From: JADFUZ01 sp034430415
Lineage (GTDB): Bacteria; Chloroflexota; Dehalococcoidia; GIF9; AB-539-J10
Assembly (NCBI GenBank): GCA_034430415.1
Contig: DAOUEN010000096.1
Span: forward strand, 1 to 18,143
Reading direction: 5' to 3'
DNA: 18,143 nt
This document shows, in pieces, positions 7,113-14,208 of this stretch. A program made the translations under genes and the position numbers. The notes beneath the pieces are model-generated. The model saw nothing but the letters and a program-made list of their open reading frames with translations, was not told the origin of the DNA and ran no database searches. Numbering within the stretch: the stretch's first letter is position 1; the number at the start of each line of letters is the position of its first letter.

Positions 7113-8348
7113 ATGCAGCATCACAGGATCATCCAGCTCGGACAATATGAGCGCTTCGTGGGGAGGGACACCGTCGAGCGCATCAAGAAGAAGGCCAGGC
7201 AGCTCCAGGACCTGCATGTGGTGAACGTGAACTCGACATACTACGGCGGCGGCGTCTCACAGCTTCTGTCGTCGTTGACGCTCCTGATGAACGGCCTGGG
7301 CATCAGGACGGGTTGGAGGGCCATCCATGGACCTCCCGACTTCTTCAGCCTGACCAAGAAGATTCACAACGCCCTGCAGGGCGGCGAGGCGCACCTTACC
7401 CCCAGGAAGATGGAGCTCTACGAGCAGGTCGTCTACGAGAACGCCCTCCGCAACCACCTGGACCACGACGTGGTGATTATCCACGATCCCCAGCCCCTCC
7501 CCATGATAGGGCACTACAGGAAGAGAGGGGCCTGGATCTGGCGCTGTCACATCGACCTGTCCCGCCCCAACCAGGCGTTCTGGGACTACCTGGTCCCGTT
7601 CGTCGAGAAATACGATGCGGTCATCCTCAGCAGCAGAGACTACAAGCAGCAGCTCGAGACGCCGCAGCTGTTCTTCATGCCGGCCATAGACCCCTTCATG
7701 ATTACCAACCGGGAGCTGAGCGAGGACGAGATAGATGAGCGGCTCAGCCACTACGACATCCCCACCGACCTCCCGCTGGTGGTGCAGATCTCCCGCTTCG
7801 ACCGCTGGAAAGACCCCGAAGGCGTCATCAAGGCCTTCAAGCTGGCGAGAGAGGAGGTGGACTGCACCCTGGTGCTGCTGGGCAACGTGGCTACCGACGA
7901 CCCGGAAGGCGCAGAGGTGTATGAGTCCCTGCTGTGTTCTCAAGAGGAACGCATTATCATCCTCAGCCGCCAGGACGGGGCGCTGGTGAATGCCCTGCAG
8001 CGCCGGGCAGCCGTGGTCCTGCAGAAATCGACCCGCGAGGGCTTCGGGCTGACGGTCGCCGAGGCCATGTGGAAGGGGACCCCGGTCATCGGAGGGAACG
8101 TGGGGGGCATCCGCTACCAGATAGAGGACGGCGTTAACGGTTTCCTGGTCTCTTCCATCGAGGAGGCAGCAGAGAGGATCGTGCGATTGGTCAAAGACAG
8201 GGATCTGCGGGAGCAGATGGGACAAAAGGCCAGGGAGAAGGTGAGACAGCATTTCCTGCTGACGCGCTACCTGGAGCAGTACCTCGACCTGTTCAACTCT
8301 CTCGAGGCAGATTTCAGCGTGAAAGGCGCCCTCAAGGCCTACGGGTAG
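7113..8348 (+). CDS. treT: TreT-like trehalose glycosyltransferring synthase (GT4)
   Basis: A 411-residue GT-B, family-4 glycosyltransferase. TreT enzymes join NDP-glucose and glucose to make trehalose, and work reversibly. Supporting features are the N-terminal acceptor-site loop NSTYYGGGVSQLL (40-52), HDPQPLP (124-130), WRCHIDLSRP (143-152), the donor-site ISRFDRWKDP (226-235, with R228 and K233), and the EX7E motif E309-E317 (REGFGLTVAEAM). The length and N-terminus match archaeal and bacterial TreT rather than generic GT4 enzymes. AAGGAGGT lies 8 nt before the ATG. It is 41 nt downstream of galT and almost certainly in the same operon. Trehalose is an osmolyte and stress protectant. A trehalose-phosphate or other disaccharide synthase cannot be fully excluded. 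Confidence 0.86.
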   Translation: MQHHRIIQLGQYERFVGRDTVERIKKKARQLQDLHVVNVNSTYYGGGVSQLLSSLTLLMNGLGIRTGWRAIHGPPDFFSLTKKIHNALQGGEAHLTPRKMELYEQVVYENALRNHLDHDVVIIHDPQPLPMIGHYRKRGAWIWRCHIDLSRPNQAFWDYLVPFVEKYDAVILSSRDYKQQLETPQLFFMPAIDPFMITNRELSEDEIDERLSHYDIPTDLPLVVQISRFDRWKDPEGVIKAFKLAREEVDCTLVLLGNVATDDPEGAEVYESLLCSQEERIIILSRQDGALVNALQRRAAVVLQKSTREGFGLTVAEAMWKGTPVIGGNVGGIRYQIEDGVNGFLVSSIEEAAERIVRLVKDRDLREQMGQKAREKVRQHFLLTRYLEQYLDLFNSLEADFSVKGALKAYG

Positions 8349-8363
8349 AAGGGCAACGGGAAT

Positions 8364-8444
8364 TTGGATCAGGGGCCAGCGTGGGCCAACGACAGGGTGA
8401 CGATGAATGCCCATTCCGGGACTCATACGGATGCATTGCAGCAC
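8364..8444 (+). pseudogene. Remnant of a cyclase/kynurenine-formamidase-like metal-dependent hydrolase
   Basis: One frame just after treT encodes DRVTMNAHSGTHTDALQHYF. Bases 8412-8444 give HSGTHTDALQH, which fits the HxGTHxDxxxH metal-site motif of the cyclase family (PF04199), with all three histidines and the aspartate. No full-length gene surrounds it: the frame is bounded upstream by the treT stop codon and continues only to 8639 with no further recognisable family sequence, and no ribosome site precedes it. I read this as a decayed fragment. The rest of this 302-nt gap (8349-8650) holds the OYE promoter. Confidence 0.45.
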
Positions 8445-8519
8445 TACTTCCCCACTGCCCGCAACCTCAGAATGCGGGAAAGATGGACCCTCACGGCTCA
8501 CACAGGCGAGCCGGGGTTC

Positions 8520-8548
8520 TTGACAAGCCTTGAAGAGCACAATAGAAT
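8520..8548 (+). promoter_or_regulatory. Strong sigma-70-like promoter of the OYE-family reductase
   Basis: A consensus TTGACA (8520-8525) is followed after exactly 17 nt by TAGAAT (8543-8548). Transcription should start near 8555, giving a leader of about 95 nt that ends in the AAGGAGGG ribosome site. Confidence 0.8.
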
Positions 8549-8650
8549 CCGCTATCGCCCCGGTGCAACCCGGCGCTCCAAGACATTCCAGCCCTGGCGA
8601 AACTCGCGGGAGCAGTCTCGATGGAGCACAACGCTATGAAGGAGGGTTAC

Positions 8651-10573
8651 ATGACGCTTTTCCCCTGCCTATTCGAGCCCGGAGCGATCGGCAAGCTACA
8701 GCTCAAGAACAGGATAGTGATGCCGCCCATGTATACAGGCCTGTGCGGGGAGGACGGAAGGGTCAGCGACCGGCTGACCGACTACTACGCGGAGCGAGCT
8801 CGCGGAGGATGCGGCCTGGTCATAGTGGAGGCGTCTTACACGCGTCCGGAAGGATACGCGGGGCACATCTCCATCAACGACGACAGCTTGATTCCAGGCC
8901 TCAAACGGCTCGCTCGAGCCATCCAGGATGGCGGGGCGAGGGCTGCCATCCAGGTCAACGCGCACCGGGGCAGGGGCGATGAGGGCGACCCGGCCTCGGC
9001 CTCCGAGGGCGTCCATCCCAAGAGCGGCGCCCGGGCGCGGGCATTCACCACAGAGGACATAGCCGACCTGAAGCGCCAGTATGCCGACGGGGCCAGGCGC
9101 GCCATGAAGGCCGGGTTCGACTGCGTGATGATACATGGAGCTCACGGGTACATTATCTCGGAGTTCCTATCGCCCCTGACGAACAGGCGGACCGATGGCT
9201 ACGGCGGCGACCTGCGCCGGAGGGCAAGGCTGGCGGTGGAGATAACGGAGGAGGTGAGGCAAAGCACAGCGGCCGACTACCCCGTCATTTTCAGGCTCAT
9301 GGCGGACGACAGAATACCCGGGGGATACGGGGTGGAGGATGCGGCGGCCGTAGCCCGGCTTCTGGAGGATGCCGGGGCGAACGCCATCGACACCGCATCA
9401 GGAGCAGCCGAGACCTATGGATGGGTCGTACCCTACATCTACGCCCCGCCGGCATGCAACAGCGACCTGTCCCAGGCAATCCGAAGGGCCGTGAGCATCC
9501 CGGTGAGCGTCCCCGGACGCATCACTACTCCCCACATCGCCGAGCAGGTCCTGGCGGCGGGCAAGGCGGACTTCGTCTGCATGGGGAGGGCGCTGATCGC
9601 GGACCCCGACCTTCCGGCCAAGGCGGCTGCGGGACGGGAGAGCGATATCCGGCAGTGCATCGCCTGCGGCCGCTGCATGAAAGCCATCCTCGGCCGCAAC
9701 GGCTGGGGCACCCTCGAGTGCGCCGTGAACCCCGCCCTCGGCAGAGAGAGGTGGTTTCGGGAGGCGATGAAGCCGGCTGCCACGGCAAGGCGCGTGCTGG
9801 TCATCGGCGGAGGTCCGGCGGGCATGGAAGCCGCCGTGATAGCCGCTCAGCGCGGGCACGATGTCACCCTGTGGGAGAGGACGGATAGGCTGGGAGGGCA
9901 GCTCAACCTGGCGGCGGCGTGCCCGAGCAAAGGCGAGACCAGGAGCTTCATCGACTATTTGTCGAACCAGTTGCGCGGCCTGCCGGTGAAAGTCGAGCTG
10001 GGCAAGGACGCCACGCCCGCATCGGTGGCGCGCTTCGGGCCGGACGTGGCCGTGTTGGCCGTGGGCGCCAGGCCGCTTATCCCCGGAATCAAGGGCCGGC
10101 AGCCCGGCCAGGTGGTACTGTTCCCGGACATTCTGTCCGGACTTGTTTCAGCGGGGAAGAAAGTGGTCGTTGTGGGAGGCGGACTGGTCGGCTGCGAGAC
10201 AGCCGAGTTCCTGGCGGAACGGGGCAGGCAGGTCGCCATCGTGGAGCTCCTGGACCGGCTGGCGGTGGACCTTTTCTACACGTACAGCGATTGGGTAGCG
10301 AGCGTGCTGAAGGACAGGGGCGTGGAAGCGTTTGTGGGCGTGCAAGAAGAGGAGTTCACCGAGGACGGTCTGGCAATAATCGACAGGGAAGGACACCGCC
10401 AGCTACTGGAGGCCGATACCGTGGTGATGGCGACAGGGATGCTGGCCGACCACTCGCTGGCCCAGGACCTCGAACGCATCGTGGCAGAGATTCACGAGGT
10501 CGGCGACTGTGCCGAAGCGCGCCAGCTCCTGGAAGCTGTGCACGAGGGTTCCAGGGCGGCCCTGGAGATCTAG
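8651..10573 (+). CDS. Old-yellow-enzyme/2,4-dienoyl-CoA reductase-type flavin and iron-sulfur reductase
   Basis: A 640-residue three-part enzyme like FadH, BaiCD/BaiH and trimethylamine dehydrogenase. Residues 1-330 form the FMN barrel, with IHGAHGYIISEFLSP (161-175) and NRRTDGYGGD (178-187). A 4Fe-4S site is formed by C336, C339, C342 and C357. Residues 380-640 form an FAD/NAD(P)H domain with VIGGGPAG (384-391) and a second dinucleotide motif VVVVGGGLVG (505-514). Electrons would pass from NAD(P)H through FAD and the cluster to FMN, usually to reduce an activated C=C bond. The Cys spacing (x2, x2, x14) is closer to trimethylamine dehydrogenase than to FadH. The ATG at 8651 has GGAGGG upstream; an earlier in-frame ATG at 8621 lacks one. 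The neighbouring SDR and C_GCAxxG proteins suggest a shared redox pathway; the substrate is unknown. Confidence 0.92.
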   Translation: MTLFPCLFEPGAIGKLQLKNRIVMPPMYTGLCGEDGRVSDRLTDYYAERARGGCGLVIVEASYTRPEGYAGHISINDDSLIPGLKRLARAIQDGGARAAIQVNAHRGRGDEGDPASASEGVHPKSGARARAFTTEDIADLKRQYADGARRAMKAGFDCVMIHGAHGYIISEFLSPLTNRRTDGYGGDLRRRARLAVEITEEVRQSTAADYPVIFRLMADDRIPGGYGVEDAAAVARLLEDAGANAIDTASGAAETYGWVVPYIYAPPACNSDLSQAIRRAVSIPVSVPGRITTPHIAEQVLAAGKADFVCMGRALIADPDLPAKAAAGRESDIRQCIACGRCMKAILGRNGWGTLECAVNPALGRERWFREAMKPAATARRVLVIGGGPAGMEAAVIAAQRGHDVTLWERTDRLGGQLNLAAACPSKGETRSFIDYLSNQLRGLPVKVELGKDATPASVARFGPDVAVLAVGARPLIPGIKGRQPGQVVLFPDILSGLVSAGKKVVVVGGGLVGCETAEFLAERGRQVAIVELLDRLAVDLFYTYSDWVASVLKDRGVEAFVGVQEEEFTEDGLAIIDREGHRQLLEADTVVMATGMLADHSLAQDLERIVAEIHEVGDCAEARQLLEAVHEGSRAALEI

Positions 10574-10667
10574 CTACCCCCGAAGGCTTGTCCGCGCTGG
10601 GCCAGGACCCGCCGGTGCAGTCGGGGCCGATACCTCCGGAAAGCGAGGCTCTTAGCGGCCAGCCCGG

Positions 10668-11009
10668 CTAGAGCTTGCCCATCTCGTCGAGAAGCTTGAT
10701 CACCCGCAGCGACTCGGCCATGCCGGTGGTACCGTTCATAACTACCACCACCGAGATGGTCTCCAGTATCTCTTCTCTACTGGCTCCGGCTTCCATCGCC
10801 CGCATGGTCTGGCCCAAAATACAGTTGGCGCATCCAGCCCGCAGGGCTATTCCCAGGGCCATTAACCGCTTCGTCTTCCTGGAGAGCGCTCCGTCCTTGT
10901 AGGCTTCCTCCCAGACAGCAGACTCGGGGACCATCAGGTCGGGGAACACTTCCTTGAACCTGGACAGTAGCCTGGTACGCTCATCATTGAGTCCCAGTTG
11001 GCTATCCAT
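10668..11009 (-). CDS. Carboxymuconolactone decarboxylase/AhpD-like protein, copy 1
   Basis: A 113-residue all-helical CMD-family protein (PF02627). The redox motif is AGCANCILGQ with C60 and C63, but the histidine usually four residues after the second cysteine (CxxCxxxH) is Q67. Peroxidase-type AhpD chemistry needs that histidine, so the activity may differ, for example a thiol-disulfide or binding role. It is the last gene of the operon with the C_GCAxxG protein and the SDR, 43 nt after the SDR. AAGGAGGT lies 6 nt before the ATG. It is about 73 percent identical, by my count, to the protein at 14209-14550. It ends 94 nt from the convergent OYE gene, and I see no clear terminator between them. 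Confidence 0.9.
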   Translation of the reverse strand: MDSQLGLNDERTRLLSRFKEVFPDLMVPESAVWEEAYKDGALSRKTKRLMALGIALRAGCANCILGQTMRAMEAGASREEILETISVVVVMNGTTGMAESLRVIKLLDEMGKL

Positions 11010-11052
11010 GCTGTTACCTCCTTGTCTGTCTCCGTATGTCCCCGGCTCGACC

Positions 11053-11856
11053 TCAGGGCAACTTGGTCAGGAAGTAGTACATCCCGCCGCTGACCAGGAG
11101 CGTCTGTCCGGTGACATAGCACGACGCATCGGAAGCCAGGAACGCCGCCACCTTGCCGAAATCCTCGGGGTTGCCGTAGCGACCCAGGGGTATGATTCTG
11201 TCCTGCGCCGCACGCACTTCTTCGCGCCCCTTGTACAGCTCATCGGTAATGGGAGTCTTCGCATGGCCGGGGGCTATGCAGTTGACCCGTATATTATGCT
11301 TGCCGTAGAGCGCCCCGAGGGTAGTCGTCATATTGACGACGCCGGCCTTGGCTGCTCCGTAGGCCAGGGACGTCTCGTAGGGGACCATCGCGGCCAGCGA
11401 GGCGATGTTGACTATGCTGCCCGGCCTCCCTTCCTTCACCCAGTACTGTATCAATGCCCTGCTGCACAGGAACGAGGAGGTGAGGTTGAACTTCAGCATA
11501 GCCTCCCAGTAGGCCAGGTCCATTTCCTCGAGGGGTACCATTCTGGGCTTGCCTACCACTCCTCCGACGTTGTTCACCAGTATGTCCACTCCGCCAAAGG
11601 CTTCCAGCGCCGCCGTCAGCATATCGGCTACGCCCTGTTCATCGGTGACGTCCGTACGGACGGCGACGGCTTTTCTGCCCATTCCGGTGACCATCCCGGC
11701 TGTCTCCTGGGCCGTCTTGGGGTCGATCTCGGCGATCACTACGTCGGCCCCCGCCCTGGCGAAGACCCGGGCTATACCCTGTCCCACGCCGCGGCCCGAG
11801 CCGGTGACAATCGCCACTTTGTCCTGCAGGCTGCAAATGTTCTCCTCAGGTGACAT
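11053..11856 (-). CDS. Short-chain dehydrogenase/reductase (classical SDR)
   Basis: A 267-residue classical SDR with a complete signature: TGSGRGVG (18-25) for the dinucleotide, NNVG (95-98), catalytic S153 (NIAS), Y166 and K170 (YGAAK), and a C-terminal VTGQTLLVSGGM typical of the FabG-like group. E43 at the end of the second strand suggests NAD(H) rather than NADP(H). The enzyme would interconvert an alcohol and a ketone. GAGGAGG lies upstream of the ATG. It is the middle gene of a three-gene operon, 53 nt after the C_GCAxxG gene and 43 nt before the CMD gene. With the OYE enzyme next door, it could handle the keto/hydroxy step on the same ring or enoyl substrate. The specific substrate cannot be named. 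Confidence 0.93.
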   Translation of the reverse strand: MSPEENICSLQDKVAIVTGSGRGVGQGIARVFARAGADVVIAEIDPKTAQETAGMVTGMGRKAVAVRTDVTDEQGVADMLTAALEAFGGVDILVNNVGGVVGKPRMVPLEEMDLAYWEAMLKFNLTSSFLCSRALIQYWVKEGRPGSIVNIASLAAMVPYETSLAYGAAKAGVVNMTTTLGALYGKHNIRVNCIAPGHAKTPITDELYKGREEVRAAQDRIIPLGRYGNPEDFGKVAAFLASDASCYVTGQTLLVSGGMYYFLTKLP

Positions 11857-11909
11857 GAAAACCGTCCTCCTCTTGCGATTGATCTGGACCGCGGCTAGGC
11901 GGTCCGCTT

Positions 11910-12476
11910 TCAGACAGCCGCTTGCTTCTTCCGGAGGGCATTGAGTTCATCAAGCAGGTTCTCTTCGAAGATGACTTCAACCGCCCACCTGGCGCCGTTG
12001 CCTACTACTTCGGGGCTGACGGTGCTATGACTGCCTAGCTCCTCTGCCTTCTCGTATTCGTCCCGGTCGACCATCCAGAACGGCCGCCCGTACACATTGG
12101 TCATGATATCCCGGCATATCACCGTCCCGTACTTGTCGATGAACTTCTTGTGCAGGGCGCGTCCTATCTCAAAGCACCTGAACCGGTCGCGTTCTTCAAC
12201 CACGAAGTTCTCCGGCCCCCGGCCCTTGAGCAGGCCGATGATGAGCAGGCCGCCGGTATAGGCGCCACAGCCGGAATCGCAGAACAAGGCCCCTCCACCC
12301 CCGAGGGCGGTGGACGCCTTGAACACCCCGTCGTCCCTCAGCCCCAGCGCCTCCAGCAGCGCCGCCGTCGAGGTCTGGCTGCAGCAACGCTTGCTCTGCT
12401 GGTACTGGTAGCCCAGCTCATACGCCTTCTGGGCCAGTCTTTCCTTGTCTCCAGGTTTGATGTCGGCTACGTTCAT
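11910..12476 (-). CDS. C_GCAxxG_C_C family redox-active protein
   Basis: A 188-residue protein of the C_GCAxxG_C_C family (PF09719), putative redox proteins of anaerobes. The diagnostic stretch is CDSGCGAYTGG (66-76, with C66 and C70), plus an N-terminal CC pair (C31, C32) and C101 and C121 downstream. The cysteines may bind a metal cluster or pass electrons; the family's function is not established. Some members carry a C-terminal GCAxxG motif beside oxidoreductases, so an electron-carrier role for the SDR or OYE is plausible. The ATG at 12476 is chosen because GGAGGAG precedes it; a frame extension to 12545 has no ribosome site and no family similarity. It is the first gene of the minus-strand operon with the SDR and CMD genes. 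Confidence 0.88.
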   Translation of the reverse strand: MNVADIKPGDKERLAQKAYELGYQYQQSKRCCSQTSTAALLEALGLRDDGVFKASTALGGGGALFCDSGCGAYTGGLLIIGLLKGRGPENFVVEERDRFRCFEIGRALHKKFIDKYGTVICRDIMTNVYGRPFWMVDRDEYEKAEELGSHSTVSPEVVGNGARWAVEVIFEENLLDELNALRKKQAAV

Positions 12477-12824
12477 ATCTCCTCCTTTATAGCTCCCTCC
12501 GGTTCTGGAAGGGCTGCAAAAAGGGCAGCGCTGCCGGAATTGCACTGCCGCACCACGGTCGCCCGCCCGTCACGAGGCGCGCTGCCTCCGTCAGGCAGGT
12601 CTGCTACAGAACTGTAGCATATTTCTCCATGGATTTCTTGCGAAGAGCACGACCGGTCTCAGATAATATGCCGCACGAATGGTGTGGTCCTCGCTGAGGT
12701 TGACCGGGCTAGACTGCCAGGCTGAAGGCAAGACTGAGGGTTCTGTGATTTGTACTCCAGACAGAAGTTGCCTAATTCCATTGGCTAATATATCATGCTG
12801 CGGTACCAGTGGAGATAGTCAGCG
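12477..12824. other. Divergent 348-nt intergenic region
   Basis: This gap separates the minus-strand redox operon from the plus-strand lipoprotein. It contains a predicted minus-strand promoter and palindrome (12602-12644) and becomes distinctly AT-richer from about 12600 onwards, continuing into the lipoprotein gene. For the lipoprotein I see only weak promoter candidates, such as TTGCCT with TATATC near 12768-12794 and short spacing. No coding frame or RNA gene is convincing. Confidence 0.5.
12602..12644 (-). promoter_or_regulatory. Promoter with overlapping operator-like palindrome for the redox operon
   Basis: On the minus strand TTCGCA (12639-12644) and TATGCT (12616-12621) are 17 nt apart; each matches the consensus at 4 of 6 positions. 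A perfect palindrome with 8-bp arms and an AA centre, TGCTACAG-AA-CTGTAGCA (12602-12619), covers part of the -10 box and the expected start of transcription near 12609. A dimeric repressor bound there would block transcription of the C_GCAxxG, SDR and CMD genes. No regulator gene is adjacent. Confidence 0.5.
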
Positions 12825-13454
12825 GTGACAAGTCGAGGGATATTGTTGACGGCTCTTCTGATCCCGTGCCTGCTTTTGGTGACTACCTCGTGTGTATCTT
12901 TAGAAGAACTTGATTCAAGTCTAGATTCAGATGGTGACGGGTGGTCCGATGTCCAGGAGGAGATCGCGGGGACGGATCCAAACAACGTAGACACTGATAA
13001 TGACGGCTATTGGGATCCCTTAGACCCCAATCCTCTTGACCCGGATATCCCAGGAAGTGATTGGCCGGCGGAACCGGCAACTAGCCCTACAACTACCCCA
13101 ACTCCGACGCCTGATGTATCAGCCAGCTCTGAAAATGAGGCCCCAACTGTCGCTGCAGAGCAGATGGCACTAGGGGAGTTTCGTGAAGTTCAGGCTGCGG
13201 TAAAGTTTATGATGAGAAATAACGAACTGGCGTCGTTGGCAAATCCTGTCACAGCTCCTACTAACGATATGCGTCGTTTTCCGGATACCAGTACGAGACA
13301 TGGCGCTGTCGGTATGGGCTATGTACTGTATTGCCACGATTCTAATGGCGATGGCAAACCTGACATCAACTACATCCGTTTGAGCGAGGCAAAGGGTACA
13401 TATACTTGCGACGAATACGGCAATGTGACCCAGCTAACCACAGGATACGAGTGA
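12825..13454 (+). CDS. Secreted lipoprotein with calcium-binding DxDxDG loops and a pilin-like C-terminal region
   Basis: A 209-residue exported protein starting at GTG 12825. A signal peptide (residues 5-22) ends in a lipobox-like LVTTSC with C23 as the likely lipid attachment site; the -3 residue is not the usual Leu. Residues 34-42 (DSDGDGWSD) and 56-64 (DTDNDGYWD) are thrombospondin-type-3 calcium loops, and DSNGDGKPD (172-180) is a third, dockerin-like loop. A Thr/Pro linker (TTTPTPTPD, 89-97) joins the loops to a C-terminal region with EVQAAVKFMMRNN (121-133) and DMRRFPD, which resembles prepilin-derived domains seen in Dehalococcoidia proteins; that comparison is from memory. The gene is AT-richer than its neighbours, suggesting separate acquisition. 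The role is probably cell-surface and calcium-stabilised; the exact function is unknown. The ribosome site is weak. Confidence 0.75.
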   Translation: MTSRGILLTALLIPCLLLVTTSCVSLEELDSSLDSDGDGWSDVQEEIAGTDPNNVDTDNDGYWDPLDPNPLDPDIPGSDWPAEPATSPTTTPTPTPDVSASSENEAPTVAAEQMALGEFREVQAAVKFMMRNNELASLANPVTAPTNDMRRFPDTSTRHGAVGMGYVLYCHDSNGDGKPDINYIRLSEAKGTYTCDEYGNVTQLTTGYE

Positions 13455-13569
13455 ATTGCGGCACTTTCTTTCTCAACTCCCGATCTTCAGGCTAGACACT
13501 CCAGCGTAAGGAAGGCAATTGCCAGCGCTGCCGCTCGAGACCTGAGGGCAAGGAGGCCCGCCCGGTCTC

Positions 13570-14064
13570 TCACGTACCACGGTCGATCTTTATCCTGCCT
13601 TCCCGCACCAGCTCGTCGCATATGTCCGACACCAGCTCAAGGTCGATACTGAGCTCCTTGGCTATCTCGGAGTAGTACAGTCGGTCCCCTGCGCTGAACA
13701 GTGCGGCTATGCGGTTCTTCGCCTCGTCCCTGCTCATGCCGGGAAGGGCAGCGGCATCCTCCCTGCGGACGCCGCTCTCGAGCTTCTCCAGCCTTTCCTC
13801 CAGCGCCTCAATTCGTCGCAGGAGCGAGACACTCTGGCTGATGGCCGCCTCAGCTCTCCTGGCCGCTTCGGCCGCTGTGTTGTCCGCTGCCGCCGCGGCT
13901 TCTCCTGCCTGCCTGGCAGCCTTCCTGACTGCCCTGGCTGCTTCGGCCGCCGCCTTGATGTCCCCGTCCATCTTCTCCAGAACCTCAGGAAGCAGCCTCG
14001 CCAGCGTGAGAAGATGTTGGTCCATCTCTGCTCTGTCCGGCGTCTCAAAATACGGGTCATCCAT
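13570..14064 (-). CDS. Coiled-coil protein with C-terminal winged-helix-like domain
   Basis: A 164-residue soluble protein that I do not recognise as a named family. Residues 34-100 are rich in Ala, Glu and Arg and form a long predicted coiled coil, ending in RRIEALEERLEKLES (83-97). Residues 112-162 look like a winged helix: a helix (DEAKNRIAALFSAGD), a second helix with YYSEIAKELSID, a recognition-like helix (LELVSDICDELVREG), then a short wing RIKIDR. This suggests a DNA-binding or protein-binding regulator that oligomerises through the coil. A ribosome site (AGGTAGG-like) precedes the ATG. It lies 144 nt downstream of the second CMD gene, with a hairpin between, so it is probably transcribed separately. 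Its target is not evident. Confidence 0.75.
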   Translation of the reverse strand: MDDPYFETPDRAEMDQHLLTLARLLPEVLEKMDGDIKAAAEAARAVRKAARQAGEAAAAADNTAAEAARRAEAAISQSVSLLRRIEALEERLEKLESGVRREDAAALPGMSRDEAKNRIAALFSAGDRLYYSEIAKELSIDLELVSDICDELVREGRIKIDRGT

Positions 14065-14165
14065 AGCAGACCTACCCTGTTGCCCAGCACTCTGAGTCTA
14101 TAACGCTGTGCCGCGCCAACGCTCCCGCGGGCGCTGTCCCGCACCCGTAATTGTGTACCACAAAT

Positions 14166-14184
14166 GCCGTCTTTTCAAGACGGC
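14166..14184 (-). terminator. Probable intrinsic terminator of the second CMD gene
   Basis: GCCGTCTT, a TTC loop and AAGACGGC form a perfect 8-bp stem, about 25 nt beyond the stop codon of the CMD gene at 14209. On the minus strand the stem is followed by ATTTGT, a weak T-tract. A further small repeat, TTGTG-TAC-CACAA, lies at 14151-14163. Confidence 0.5.
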
Positions 14185-14208
14185 CGCCCGGTGCCCAGTC
14201 CAGCCCGG

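Noticed and set aside
7257..8540. A 427-codon open frame on the minus strand opposite treT
   Set aside because: It mirrors treT codon structure, has no ribosome site and no recognisable motif, while treT has complete GT4 motifs.
10954..11853. A 299-codon plus-strand frame opposite the SDR gene
   Set aside because: It is the antisense shadow of an SDR with a full catalytic signature, and it also overlaps the start of the CMD gene.
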